From MED-G16 sp964467915 (lineage in GTDB: Bacteria > Bacteroidota > Bacteroidia > Cytophagales > MED-G16), in assembly GCA_964467915.1 (NCBI GenBank), contig CAYXSW010000005.1:12289-76288 (forward strand): DNA of 64,000 nucleotides, read 5' to 3'. The notes beneath the pieces are model-generated. The model did not search any database, was not told the origin of the DNA, and worked only from the letters and a program-made list of their open reading frames with translations. The position numbers were made by a program, and so were the translations under genes. Position 1 is the stretch's first letter; the number at the start of each line of letters is the position of its first letter. This document shows, piece by piece, positions 44,376 to 53,632 of the stretch.

Positions 44376-45461
44376 TTACTTTGAGAGGTTATAGATAGCA
44401 AATGTAGCTAACCAGTGCTCTCCGCCGTAACCACTTTCAAACATTATATCATAACCTTTTTCAGAATGGTTTTTAGCAATATCAAGTAATAGCTTTTTTT
44501 CTGAGTCATTTTTAATTTTACTGGCTATGTCTTTTAATGTCCAAGACCTGTGAAACATAAGCCCTATCAAATGACCAATTCCTGGATCTTCTGGATCTAA
44601 AACAGTGGGTGGGTTGATAATATTAGCAAAGTTTTTTTTGTCGAGTGAAGGAATAAATTCTTTAAACCAATTATTAAAATCACTTTCGTTTAGTATAGAA
44701 GACATCAGACTTGCTTCAGCAAGACACGGGGAAAGAAAGTCTGTTCCTGATGGCTCGTAGCTTACTGGGCAATTTGTATCCAACATAAAATTTTTAATAC
44801 TGTAATCTTTTATTTTATTTAATAATTTATAGTCTTCTGCTATCACAGCATATTCTACCATTAGTGAAAAAGAGAAAGCAGTATTTGCATGTGTTCCAGG
44901 TCTTAATGGGGTTGATAGTCTATCTAAAAATAATATTGTTCTCTCACTAAGTAAATCTACAAGAGGTTTCATGTTAGATGCCCACTCAAGTCCTTTTTCA
45001 TTATTCCATGTTAGTAGCTCAGAATATAATTTCATAAGCCAAGCCCAACCATATGTCCTCTCAAAACCTTTTGCAAAATCGTTTTGAAAAAATTCATATT
45101 CTTTACTTAAATTTTCTTTACTTAGGTTCTTGCCTAACTTCTCTAATATTATTTCTCTTTCTGAAATTTCTGGGAAGTCTTTAATTATTTTTACCATAGC
45201 CCAGTGACCATGAACAGCTGAGTGCCAGTCCCAACAACCATAAAATGATGGGGTGAGTTCATAATGTGGTTTGATCCACTCTTCTTCAACAAACCTATAC
45301 CCAATTTTATAAGGATACTTTTGATCTACACATTTTATTGACAGTGACACTAACTCTTTTGCTGTGTTCTCATCCAGTAAGACATTTTCGATTTTTTCGG
45401 TATTATCTATCTTAGAACAAGAAGAGAGAATTAAAATAATTATATAGATATATATTCTCAT
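44376..45461 (-). CDS. DUF2891 family lipoprotein
   Basis: A 361-residue protein with a lipoprotein signal (lipobox LSSC, Cys15), so exported and lipid-anchored. The family signature is clear: LTPSFYGCWDWHSAVHGHWA, then FERTYGWAWLMKLYSEL, LRPGTHANTAFSFSLM, and near the end FHRSWTLKDIA and GYGGEHWLATFAIY. DUF2891 proteins have an alpha/alpha-barrel look and no assigned function; the conserved Trp, His and Asp residues suggest an enzyme acting on sugars, which is inference. Its start overlaps the stop of the upstream rhomboid gene by 4 nt (45458-45461). It faces the giant T9SS gene with 2 nt between. Confidence 0.85.
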   Translation of the reverse strand: MRIYIYIIILILSSCSKIDNTEKIENVLLDENTAKELVSLSIKCVDQKYPYKIGYRFVEEEWIKPHYELTPSFYGCWDWHSAVHGHWAMVKIIKDFPEISEREIILEKLGKNLSKENLSKEYEFFQNDFAKGFERTYGWAWLMKLYSELLTWNNEKGLEWASNMKPLVDLLSERTILFLDRLSTPLRPGTHANTAFSFSLMVEYAVIAEDYKLLNKIKDYSIKNFMLDTNCPVSYEPSGTDFLSPCLAEASLMSSILNESDFNNWFKEFIPSLDKKNFANIINPPTVLDPEDPGIGHLIGLMFHRSWTLKDIASKIKNDSEKKLLLDIAKNHSEKGYDIMFESGYGGEHWLATFAIYNLSK

Positions 45462-46324
45462 TTTTTGCTAGCATTAAAAAGTTTTTCTTTCTCTTTCTTA
45501 GAAAGACTTGCGTACCCACTCTCAGATATTTTATCTAGTATTTTATCAATTTCATCTTGAGAAGTACTTTTTTTCATTTCATTTACTTCTTCTTCTTTAT
45601 CAAAACCTCCTTTTTTGTTTCTGCTAAAAAAATTGATAATATCAATTACCCCTTGTCCCATATTAACCCCGTTTTGAAGTTGTCTAATGTAGAGGTATCC
45701 AATCAACGCACCACCCAGATGTGCAATTTCTCCTCCAGCATTACTTCCAGTAACATCAAAAAAAGATAATAACACATAAAAAAGGCCAATGTATTTTATT
45801 CTGACAGGACCCAAAAACAATAGATAAAATGTATAATTAGGTAATAGAGTAGCGGATCCAACAACCACACTAAAAACACCTGCAGATGCTCCTAACATTA
45901 GTGATTCAGATACTCGATTATCATAGAATGGTATAATATTAAATAATGCCATATACGATAGTCCACCAACAATTCCACCAATTACATATAAAGAGATTAC
46001 TGCGTTATTACCAATATTATTGTGAATAATTTTTCCAAACCAGTAAAGAAACAACATATTCCACAGGATATGCATGAAGTTCATATGAAGAAAAAAATAA
46101 GTTATAAGTGACCATGGCTGAAAAATAAAAACTTTTAATGAGGCCGGGAGCATTAATTTTTCTAAGAATGAGTTAAATAATTCGCCTAGTTCTGATAAGG
46201 TTACAAAAACCTCAAGAATACTCATTGAAGTGAAAACAATAACATTTATTAAAATGATCTTTATCAGCCCATTATTTTCCTTATTCCAAGCGTTTCTAAA
46301 GTCTTCAATTATAAAGTTTGCCAT
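45458..46324 (-). CDS. Rhomboid-family intramembrane serine protease
   Basis: A 288-residue polytopic protein of the rhomboid family, which cleaves transmembrane helices within the lipid bilayer. Catalytic Ser147 lies in LGASAGVFS and His202 in EIAHLGGALIG; the helix-2 motif HMNFMHILWNMLFLYWFG is also seen. A C-terminal cytoplasmic tail (about 225-288) is highly charged and ends KKEKEKLFNASKK. It lies between a second rhomboid gene (2 nt upstream) and the DUF2891 gene (4-nt overlap). Substrates are unknown. Confidence 0.93.
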   Translation of the reverse strand: MANFIIEDFRNAWNKENNGLIKIILINVIVFTSMSILEVFVTLSELGELFNSFLEKLMLPASLKVFIFQPWSLITYFFLHMNFMHILWNMLFLYWFGKIIHNNIGNNAVISLYVIGGIVGGLSYMALFNIIPFYDNRVSESLMLGASAGVFSVVVGSATLLPNYTFYLLFLGPVRIKYIGLFYVLLSFFDVTGSNAGGEIAHLGGALIGYLYIRQLQNGVNMGQGVIDIINFFSRNKKGGFDKEEEVNEMKKSTSQDEIDKILDKISESGYASLSKKEKEKLFNASKK

Positions 46325-46326
46325 AA

Positions 46327-47109
46327 TCAGTAATAGGTTCCATATTTATTTTTCCAGTATCTTAAAATAATATAAGCTATTAACATACCACCTAAATGAG
46401 CTAAGTGGGCAACGTTGTCTCCAGGCATTCTGTTAAATTCACTCCATATCTCATATAACCCATAAAAAAGAACTAGGTACTTTGCCTTAACAGGAATAGG
46501 AGGTATTAGAAGCATTAGTTGCATGTTTGGAAAAAGCATAGCGAAAGCAAGTAATATTCCAAATACTGCACCTGATGCACCTACCATAGGTATATCTGTT
46601 TTGGCATTTAATAGATCATATGCATAACTTATACTTTTGTCTATATTTTTTGAGGAATTTGGATTGACTGAATAGTCATCTTCAATGAAATTATACACTT
46701 GATTGTAATATTCTTTTCCTTCATTTAAAAATAATTTTCTGAAAGCTTCAGGAGATGGTTGATTTATGTAATTATTGACTTTATTTTCTAGGGAATAATT
46801 TTCGATGAAATTTACTCCAGTATAAAGTATCCCTGCTCCTATACCTGTTATCAGGTAGAAAGTAAAAAATTTTCTAGATCCCCAAACTTTTTCCAGGATC
46901 GGAGCAAAAACTAATACTGCAAACATGTTACTTAAAAGATGCCCAAAACCTGCGTGAATCCACATATATGTCAAAAATTGAAAAGGCTTAAAATGATCTG
47001 ATAGTATATACCTCAGACCAAACTCTTCGATTATATAACCCCCTGTAAAAAGGAAGATTATCCCATTTATTATTAGTATGTTTTTTGCCGCTGGAGTTAG
47101 ATTAAACAT
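46327..47109 (-). CDS. Rhomboid-family intramembrane serine protease (second copy)
   Basis: A 260-residue rhomboid with Ser179 in MVGASGAVFGILLAFAM and His238 in NVAHLAHLGGMLIAYIILR. The helix-2 segment WIHAGFGHLLSNMFAVLVFA and the GSRKFFTFYLITGIGAGILY motif are typical. Between helices 3 and 4 there is a charged loop of about 65 residues (about 105-170), much longer than usual. It starts one base inside the mutL stop region (47109 shared) and is followed after 2 nt by another rhomboid gene; the two are only distantly similar. The mutL-rhomboid-rhomboid order is, as far as I recall, common in flavobacteria. Confidence 0.93.
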   Translation of the reverse strand: MFNLTPAAKNILIINGIIFLFTGGYIIEEFGLRYILSDHFKPFQFLTYMWIHAGFGHLLSNMFAVLVFAPILEKVWGSRKFFTFYLITGIGAGILYTGVNFIENYSLENKVNNYINQPSPEAFRKLFLNEGKEYYNQVYNFIEDDYSVNPNSSKNIDKSISYAYDLLNAKTDIPMVGASGAVFGILLAFAMLFPNMQLMLLIPPIPVKAKYLVLFYGLYEIWSEFNRMPGDNVAHLAHLGGMLIAYIILRYWKNKYGTYY

Positions 47110-48851
47110 CAGAATAAATTTTCTACTTTATCAATACCTAATTCTATATAATTTTGTTTCCCATCAGGAGAATACTTTGGGTTCTCACAAGCAAATAATC
47201 TATCAATTATGAGATTCATTTCAGTCTGAGATAAGTTTTTACTGTTTGTTATTCTTGCCTTCTTTGAAAAAGATTTTAGTATGAGTTCTTTTTTCTGAGA
47301 TTTTAAATCCAAATTGTTATTTTTTACTTCTTCCACAAAGCCCTCTATAATTTCTTTCTCATTGATGTCATCTAGTCCGCTAGGTATACCATTAATTACA
47401 ACAGAATTTTTTCCAAAAATATCAATACTAAACCCTATAGATCTAATGTCTTCTAAAATCTCTTCAATAATTTTAAAATCAGTTGAATTAAATTCTATAT
47501 ACTGGGGAAACAAACTTTGCTGAGTATTTGAATATTTATTTAAGCTACTTTTCTGATATTTTTCAAAAAGAATTCTTTGCTGGCAGTTTTTATGATTAAA
47601 TATTAATAGTTTTTCACCTAATTGTTTAAATATAAAATTTTCTAGGAATTGTACTGGTTTATTCTCATTTTCAAAAGAATCTTTCTTTTCAAAAAGTAAT
47701 TTATCTGAATTTTCAATTTTAACGTTTTCAAAAATCTTATCCCAATCTTTCCTTTTCTCTGAGTATACTGCTTTTTTTTCTGGAGATGACGTTATTCCTG
47801 ATTCTAAAAAATTAATGTTTTTTGTGAAATTAACATCAGCGTCAAAATTAAGACTGGGAGATACATTAAATTTTTCTAAAGATTTTTTAACTGAAGATTT
47901 GACAAGATTATATATTAACCTCTCATCTTCGAATTTTATTTCTGTTTTTGTTGGATGGATATTAATATCTACTAAATCAGTATTTATTGAAATAAAAAGT
48001 ACATAAAAAGGAAATTTTTTATCTTCAATAAGTCCCTCATAACTATTGATTATAGCATGATTTAAATATCCACTTTTTATAAATCTATTATTTACATAAA
48101 CATACTGTTCGCCTCTCGTCTTCTTTGTGTTTTCAGGCTTACCTATGTATCCTTCTATTGTTATTCCACCATACCTCTCCTCACATGATATTAGGTTATT
48201 TTCATAACTTTTTTTAAAAATTGAAATTAGTCTCTTCTTAAGGTTTGTACCATTAAGGTTATATATCTCAGCCTCTTCATTTATAAGAATAAAATTTAAA
48301 TTATAATTTGCAATAGCACACCTTATAAACTCTTCTATTATATGTCTTAGCTCAACATTGTTAGACTTTAAAAAATTTCTTCTAGCAGGGACACTATAAA
48401 ATAAATTTTTACATGTTATACTAGTCCCTTTTTGAAAGTTTATGTCTTTTTTTTCAGTTATAATAGAATCTTGTAAGATAATTTGATGTCCAGTTTTATT
48501 GTTACTATTTCTAGTCTTTAATATAACTTCAGACACTGCTGCTATAGAAGCGAGGGCCTCACCTCTGAATCCCATTGTCTTAACTTTATATAGATCTTCA
48601 GTTTTTGATATTTTAGAGGTTGCGTGCCTATTAAAACAATTAATTGAATCTTCTTTAGACATTCCCACTCCGTCATCTATTACAGATATCGATTGTTTTC
48701 CAGCATCTTTTATGACTATCTTAATATTTTTAGCTTTTGCGTCTACACTATTCTCAATTAATTCTTTAATTATAGATGATGGTCTCTGGATTACTTCACC
48801 AGCTGCAATTTGATTTGCTACAGATTTGGGTAGTTGATTTATAATATCCAT
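47109..48851 (-). CDS. mutL: DNA mismatch repair protein MutL, endonuclease motif degenerate
   Basis: MutL links mismatch recognition by MutS to downstream repair. The 580-residue product has the full GHKL ATPase part: LPKSVANQIAAGEVIQRPSS, ELIENSVDAKAK, DDGVGM, RHATSKI and TMGFRGEALASIAAV; it also has the YVNNRFIKSG and DINIHPTKTEIKF segments. The linker is shorter and more charged than usual. In the C-terminal dimerisation domain the site corresponding to the endonuclease motif DQHA-x2-E reads LLIFNHKNCQQRILFE (from about 415), with Asp, Gln and His replaced (Asn419-His-Lys). Nicking activity is therefore doubtful. The C-terminus ACENPKYSPDGKQNYIELGI fits Bacteroidota MutL. It is followed by two rhomboid genes. 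Confidence 0.95.
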   Translation of the reverse strand: MDIINQLPKSVANQIAAGEVIQRPSSIIKELIENSVDAKAKNIKIVIKDAGKQSISVIDDGVGMSKEDSINCFNRHATSKISKTEDLYKVKTMGFRGEALASIAAVSEVILKTRNSNNKTGHQIILQDSIITEKKDINFQKGTSITCKNLFYSVPARRNFLKSNNVELRHIIEEFIRCAIANYNLNFILINEEAEIYNLNGTNLKKRLISIFKKSYENNLISCEERYGGITIEGYIGKPENTKKTRGEQYVYVNNRFIKSGYLNHAIINSYEGLIEDKKFPFYVLFISINTDLVDINIHPTKTEIKFEDERLIYNLVKSSVKKSLEKFNVSPSLNFDADVNFTKNINFLESGITSSPEKKAVYSEKRKDWDKIFENVKIENSDKLLFEKKDSFENENKPVQFLENFIFKQLGEKLLIFNHKNCQQRILFEKYQKSSLNKYSNTQQSLFPQYIEFNSTDFKIIEEILEDIRSIGFSIDIFGKNSVVINGIPSGLDDINEKEIIEGFVEEVKNNNLDLKSQKKELILKSFSKKARITNSKNLSQTEMNLIIDRLFACENPKYSPDGKQNYIELGIDKVENLF

Positions 48852-48852
48852 C

Positions 48853-49152
48853 TTATTTCTTAGTCCACCTCTTAAAAAGGAACCATAAAGGTATTAAAAT
48901 GATAAAAATAAAAATTTTATTTCCTAAATAAAGCCACCCAAAGATTAAAAAAGATAAAATAAATGCAATAATTAACTGAAGTCTTGAAGCGCTTATCTGA
49001 TTTTTATTCCTGTTTCTTTTAAAATATTTTTTCTTTGTATTTTTTGATTCAGATACTCTATGATATAGTTCATCTTTGATAGGATCAAAGTGTCTTGGAG
49101 CGAATTTAAACCGTCTAGTGTTTGGAAGTTTAATAAATGAAGGAAGTCTCAT
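48853..49152 (-). CDS. Small conserved membrane protein upstream of mutL
   Basis: A 99-residue protein with a basic N-terminal half (RRFKFAPRHFDPIKDELYHR then many Lys/Arg/Asn) and two closely spaced hydrophobic helices (LQLIIAFILSFLIFGWLYLG and IFIFIILIPLWFLF). The N-terminal FxPRHxDPIKDEL resembles short flavobacterial membrane proteins located beside mutL, sometimes mislabelled riboflavin synthase subunit beta; I see no riboflavin synthase feature. It precedes mutL by 1 nt and is transcribed divergently from bshA. Function unknown. Confidence 0.75.
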   Translation of the reverse strand: MRLPSFIKLPNTRRFKFAPRHFDPIKDELYHRVSESKNTKKKYFKRNRNKNQISASRLQLIIAFILSFLIFGWLYLGNKIFIFIILIPLWFLFKRWTKK

Positions 49153-49278
49153 ATTTTAAAAAAATCATATTAAATAATACATAAAGATAGATTGAAAAAT
49201 TGTTAATTTAGTAATACTTATTTTATAAGCAAGTAATTAGGTTTTTCTATATTACTGTTAATGTAATTTAATCTTTAT

Positions 49279-50400
49279 ATGAAGATTGGTATTGTCTGTT
49301 ATCCTACATTTGGTGGTAGTGGTGTTGTCGCAACCGAACTAGGGAAAGTTTTATCTGAGAAAGGAAATACTGTACACTTTATATCGTATGCTCAGCCTGC
49401 TAGGTTAAATGTATTTAGTGATAATCTATTTTATCATGAGGTATCTATTAAGAACTATCCTTTGTTTGAGTATCCTCCTTATGAGACATCACTTACTAGC
49501 AAACTTGTTGAGATAGTAAAATTTGAAAAGTTAGATATAATTCATGTTCACTATGCTATACCTCATGCATCTTCTGCTTTACTTGCGAAGGATATTCTGA
49601 AGACAATGGGAATAGAAATTCCAGTTATAACTACACTACACGGTACAGATATTACATTGGTTGGAAAAGATCCCTCATGCAAACCGGTTATAAACTTTTC
49701 TATAAATAATTCAGATGGAGTTACTGCTGTATCAAATAGTCTAAGAAAAGATACAATAGATATATTTAATATTGAAAATAAAATTAAGGTGATTCCTAAT
49801 TTTATAGATATTAATAAGTACACATCTGTTAAAAGAAATTCCTATCGAAGTAAGTTGTGTCAGAAAGGAGAAAAATTATTAATACATACTTCAAACTTTA
49901 GAAAAGTTAAAAGAATCCAAGATGTAATAAACATTTTCTGTAAAATTAATAAACAAATTCCGTCGAAACTCATAATGATTGGAGATGGACCTCAGAGAGC
50001 TAATATAGAATCTCTGACAAGATCCCTATGTTCACTTAGAGATGTTATGTTTATAGGAAAGATTCCAGATGTTGAAAATGTTTTACATGATGCTGATCTA
50101 TTCTTATTGACTTCTGAGAAGGAGAGCTTTGGTCTTTCTGCACTAGAAGCTATGGCGTCCTCAGTCCCTGTAATATCATCTAATGCTGGAGGGTTACCAG
50201 AATTAGTTGAGGATGGAAAATCTGGTTATACTTGTGATATTGGTGATATAGAATCTATGTCAAGTAAAGCTATAAGTATTCTGGAGAAATCTAATCTCAA
50301 AGGTTTTAAAGATAATGCCTTTAAAAGAGCTGAAAATTTTGATGTTAATATTATTTTACCACATTATATTAATTATTATAATGAAATTATAAGAAAATAA
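49279..50400 (+). CDS. bshA: N-acetyl-alpha-D-glucosaminyl L-malate synthase (bacillithiol synthesis)
   Basis: BshA is the GT-B glycosyltransferase that joins UDP-GlcNAc and L-malate, the first step to bacillithiol, the main low-molecular-weight thiol in many Firmicutes and Bacteroidota. The 373-residue product matches BshA closely: MKIGIVCYPTFGGSGVVATE, HFISYAQPARLNVF, FEYPPYETSLTSKLVEI, IIHVHYAIPHASSALLAKDI, TLHGTDITLVGKDPS, and the donor-site SEKESFGLSALEAMASSVPV. BshB and BshC are not in the window. A PIN-PhoH gene begins 4 nt after the stop. Confidence 0.95.
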   Translation: MKIGIVCYPTFGGSGVVATELGKVLSEKGNTVHFISYAQPARLNVFSDNLFYHEVSIKNYPLFEYPPYETSLTSKLVEIVKFEKLDIIHVHYAIPHASSALLAKDILKTMGIEIPVITTLHGTDITLVGKDPSCKPVINFSINNSDGVTAVSNSLRKDTIDIFNIENKIKVIPNFIDINKYTSVKRNSYRSKLCQKGEKLLIHTSNFRKVKRIQDVINIFCKINKQIPSKLIMIGDGPQRANIESLTRSLCSLRDVMFIGKIPDVENVLHDADLFLLTSEKESFGLSALEAMASSVPVISSNAGGLPELVEDGKSGYTCDIGDIESMSSKAISILEKSNLKGFKDNAFKRAENFDVNIILPHYINYYNEIIRK

Positions 50401-50403
50401 ATT

Positions 50404-51726
50404 ATGCCTCAGAAAAAAAAGAAAATTTATGTTCTAGATACTTCAGTGATTTTATTTTCACATGATTCTATAATGAACTTTGAGGAAAATGATATAGGTA
50501 TACCTATCACAGTTCTTGAAGAATTAGATCATCTTAAAAAAGGTAATGATACTATAAACTTTGAGGCAAGAGAGTTCATTAGAATGATAGATGAACTTTC
50601 TTCTGATAAGATGTTGAACAACTGGATTCCATTGAATGGTAAGACTAAAGGTAAATTCAAGATACTTGTTAATCAAAAAACAAAAAATAATATTTTTAAT
50701 GATGAAATTAATGATCATAAGATATTAGATTCTGCACTAAATCTCCAGAAAGAAGAAAAAAATAAAATTATCACTCTTGTTTCAAAAGATATTAATCTTA
50801 GGTTAAAAGCCAAATCATTAAACTTAAAGGCTGAGGATTATTTAACAGGTAAAATTAAAAATTTAAATTCACTTGACTTAGAGGGGCAAGTTATTGATAA
50901 CGTAAAACCTGAAGTCATAGATAATATCTTTGAAAATAATATTATAGAAAAGAAATTAATTTTTCCTAGAAAAAAGTTAAGGGATAACTCTTATTACATT
51001 TTAAAGGATTCAAAAAAATCTGCTTTGATATACTACGATGCTGATAAAGAAACAGTAAATAGAGTTGAGAAGACTGCTATAACAGGAATAAAACCAAGAA
51101 ATGCTGAGCAAGCATTTGCTATTCACTCCTTACTAAATGATAAGGTATCGCTAGTTTCCATTAATGGAGTAGCTGGAACAGGAAAGACATTATTAGCTTT
51201 AGCTTCAGCCATATCTCAAAGAAGAGAGTTTAAACAGATATTTGTTGCAAGACCTATAGTTCCTTTAAGTAATAAGGATATAGGTTACCTTCCTGGAGAC
51301 ATTAACTCAAAGATAAACCCTTACATGGAGCCGTTATGGGATAATTTGAAATATATACAGAACCAGTATAAAGAGACATCCAAGGAATTTAAAGTATTAA
51401 AGAATATGATTGAATCTGAGAAGCTAGTTATTCAACCTCTAGCTTATATTAGAGGTAGAAGCTTTTCAAATATTTATTTCATTATAGATGAAGCTCAAAA
51501 CTTAACACCTCATGAAATTAAAACCATAATATCTAGGGCAGGAGAAAACACAAAAATTGTATTTTCGGGTGACATTAACCAGATCGACACTCCTTATCTT
51601 GACTCACAAAGTAATGGGTTATCATATCTCATTGATAAATTAAAAGGACAAAAATTATATTCTCACGTTACATTAAGAAAAGGGGAGAGATCAGAATTAG
51701 CTAATCTTGCTAATGACTTATTATAG
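50404..51726 (+). CDS. PhoH-family ATPase with N-terminal PIN domain
   Basis: A 440-residue protein in which a PIN ribonuclease domain (YVLDTSVILFSHDS, then acidic HDHKILDSAL-type residues, about 5-145) is joined to a PhoH-like ATPase (about 230-440) with Walker A GVAGTGKTLLALASAI, FKQIFVARPIVPLSNKDIGY, FIIDEAQNLTPHEIKTIIS (Walker B) and RAGENTKIVFSGDINQIDTP. PIN-PhoH proteins are thought to be RNA helicase/ribonucleases. It starts 4 nt after bshA and is followed 21 nt later by acs, so the three may be cotranscribed. Confidence 0.93.
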   Translation: MPQKKKKIYVLDTSVILFSHDSIMNFEENDIGIPITVLEELDHLKKGNDTINFEAREFIRMIDELSSDKMLNNWIPLNGKTKGKFKILVNQKTKNNIFNDEINDHKILDSALNLQKEEKNKIITLVSKDINLRLKAKSLNLKAEDYLTGKIKNLNSLDLEGQVIDNVKPEVIDNIFENNIIEKKLIFPRKKLRDNSYYILKDSKKSALIYYDADKETVNRVEKTAITGIKPRNAEQAFAIHSLLNDKVSLVSINGVAGTGKTLLALASAISQRREFKQIFVARPIVPLSNKDIGYLPGDINSKINPYMEPLWDNLKYIQNQYKETSKEFKVLKNMIESEKLVIQPLAYIRGRSFSNIYFIIDEAQNLTPHEIKTIISRAGENTKIVFSGDINQIDTPYLDSQSNGLSYLIDKLKGQKLYSHVTLRKGERSELANLANDLL

Positions 51727-51747
51727 ACTTTTATGCTATATTGAATT

Positions 51748-53631
51748 ATGATAAATAATCTAGAAGAATACAAATCTCATTATAAGGAAAGTGTTAACGA
51801 CCCTGAAAAATATTGGAAGAATTATTCCTCAAAATTCTTATGGAAAAAAGAACCATCTGATATTTTAAATTGGAACTTTACTGACCCAAAAGTAACGTGG
51901 TTTGAAGATGGAGAACTTAATATAACAGAAAATATTTTTGAAAGAAATAAAGAAAAAGGGGATGATATAGCAATTATATGGGAACCTAATGAACCTAATG
52001 AAGAGAACATAACTTATACTTATAATCAATTATTTGAAGAGGTCTGCTCTTTTGCAAATGTACTTAAAAAATTAGGAGTTGGGAAAGGTGACAGAGTTGT
52101 AATTTATCTTCCTATGATACCTGAGGCTGCAATTTCCATGCTTGCATGCGCAAGAATAGGAGCAGTTCATTCTGTAGTTTTTGCTGGTTTTAGTGCGTCA
52201 TCTTTATCAGATAGAATTAATGATTGTGAAGCTAAGCTTGTTATAACTTCAGATGGAAATTTCAGAGGGAATAAAGTTATTCCAGTTAAAGATGTAGTTG
52301 ATGAGGCAATTGAATCAACATCTTCTATAGATCATGTGCTAACCATAAGAAGAACAGCTTCTCCTATAAAAATGAAAAAAAATAGAGATGTTTGGTACCA
52401 TGAAATTGTTAATAATGTAGATAAAAGTTGTGAGGCTGAGAAAATGAAATCGGAAGATTTATTATTTATTCTATATACTTCTGGATCTACAGGAAAACCT
52501 AAAGGAGTTGTCCATACTTGTGCTGGCTATATGTTATATACTCAGTTTACGTTTGAGAATGTTTTCCAATATAAAGATGGTGATACTTACTGGTGTACAG
52601 CCGATGTAGGTTGGATTACTGGTCATAGCTATATTGTCTATGGGCCTTTGTTAAGAGGCGCTAAAACAATAGTGTTTGAAGGTGTACCCTCTTACCCTGA
52701 TGCCTCTAGGTTTTGGGAGATAATTGATAAACATAAAGTAAATCAATTTTATACAGCTCCAACAGCTATAAGAGCTCTTCAATCATTCGGAAATAAATTT
52801 TTAGAAGGTTATGACTTGTCTTCTCTAAAGGTTATTGGTTCTGTTGGGGAGCCGATAAATGAAGAAGCTTGGAATTGGTACCATGACAATATTGGTAAGA
52901 AAAAATGCCCTGTTGTTGACACATGGTGGCAAACTGAGACGGGAGGCATTATGATATCACCTCTTCCTAATATAATAAATTGTAAGCCAACCTATGCCAC
53001 GTTACCATTACCTGGTATTCAGCCTATTTTATTGGATAATGATGGTGTTGAAATCAAAGAAAATAATGTCGAAGGTAATCTTTGTATAAAGTATCCTTGG
53101 CCATCTATTTTGAGAACAACCTATGGTGATCATAAAAGATGTAAAGAAACATATTTTTCTACATTTAAAGGTTATTATTTTACTGGTGATGGAGCAAAAC
53201 GTGATGATGACGGAATGTATAGAATCTTAGGGAGAGTGGATGATGTTATTAATGTATCTGGACATAGAATTGGAACTGCGGAGGTAGAAGATGCTATAAA
53301 CCAGGAAAAAGAAGTAGTTGAATCGGCGGTTGTTGGTTTTCCTCATGAAATTAAAGGTCAAGGTATTTTTGGTTTTGTAATAGTAAAAAACAAATCAAAA
53401 GACTTAGACTATTTTACTAGAATTAGAGAGGTGGTTACCAAGCATATTGGTCCTATTGCTAAACCTGATAAAATACTTATAGTTCCGGGACTACCTAAAA
53501 CAAGATCAGGTAAGATTATGAGGAGAATTCTAAGAAAAATTGCTGCAAATGAATTTGATAATTTTGGGGATATTTCTACTTTGTTAAATCCAGAAGTTGT
53601 AGAACAAATTATAACAGCACATAAAAATTAA
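51748..53631 (+). CDS. acs: Acetyl-CoA synthetase
   Basis: Acs activates acetate to acetyl-CoA through acetyl-AMP. The 627-residue product (typical length about 650) contains the adenylation motifs LYTSGSTGKPKGVVHTCAGY, WCTADVGWITGHSYIVYGPL, DTWWQTETGGIMISPLPN, YYFTGDGAKRDDDGMYRILG, RVDDVINVSGHRIGTAEVE, and the C-terminal PKTRSGKIMRRILR with the lysine that is acetylated for regulation in other bacteria. It follows the PhoH gene closely and converges on the PQQ sugar dehydrogenase-like gene with 1 nt between. Confidence 0.97.
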   Translation: MINNLEEYKSHYKESVNDPEKYWKNYSSKFLWKKEPSDILNWNFTDPKVTWFEDGELNITENIFERNKEKGDDIAIIWEPNEPNEENITYTYNQLFEEVCSFANVLKKLGVGKGDRVVIYLPMIPEAAISMLACARIGAVHSVVFAGFSASSLSDRINDCEAKLVITSDGNFRGNKVIPVKDVVDEAIESTSSIDHVLTIRRTASPIKMKKNRDVWYHEIVNNVDKSCEAEKMKSEDLLFILYTSGSTGKPKGVVHTCAGYMLYTQFTFENVFQYKDGDTYWCTADVGWITGHSYIVYGPLLRGAKTIVFEGVPSYPDASRFWEIIDKHKVNQFYTAPTAIRALQSFGNKFLEGYDLSSLKVIGSVGEPINEEAWNWYHDNIGKKKCPVVDTWWQTETGGIMISPLPNIINCKPTYATLPLPGIQPILLDNDGVEIKENNVEGNLCIKYPWPSILRTTYGDHKRCKETYFSTFKGYYFTGDGAKRDDDGMYRILGRVDDVINVSGHRIGTAEVEDAINQEKEVVESAVVGFPHEIKGQGIFGFVIVKNKSKDLDYFTRIREVVTKHIGPIAKPDKILIVPGLPKTRSGKIMRRILRKIAANEFDNFGDISTLLNPEVVEQIITAHKN

Positions 53632-53632
53632 T

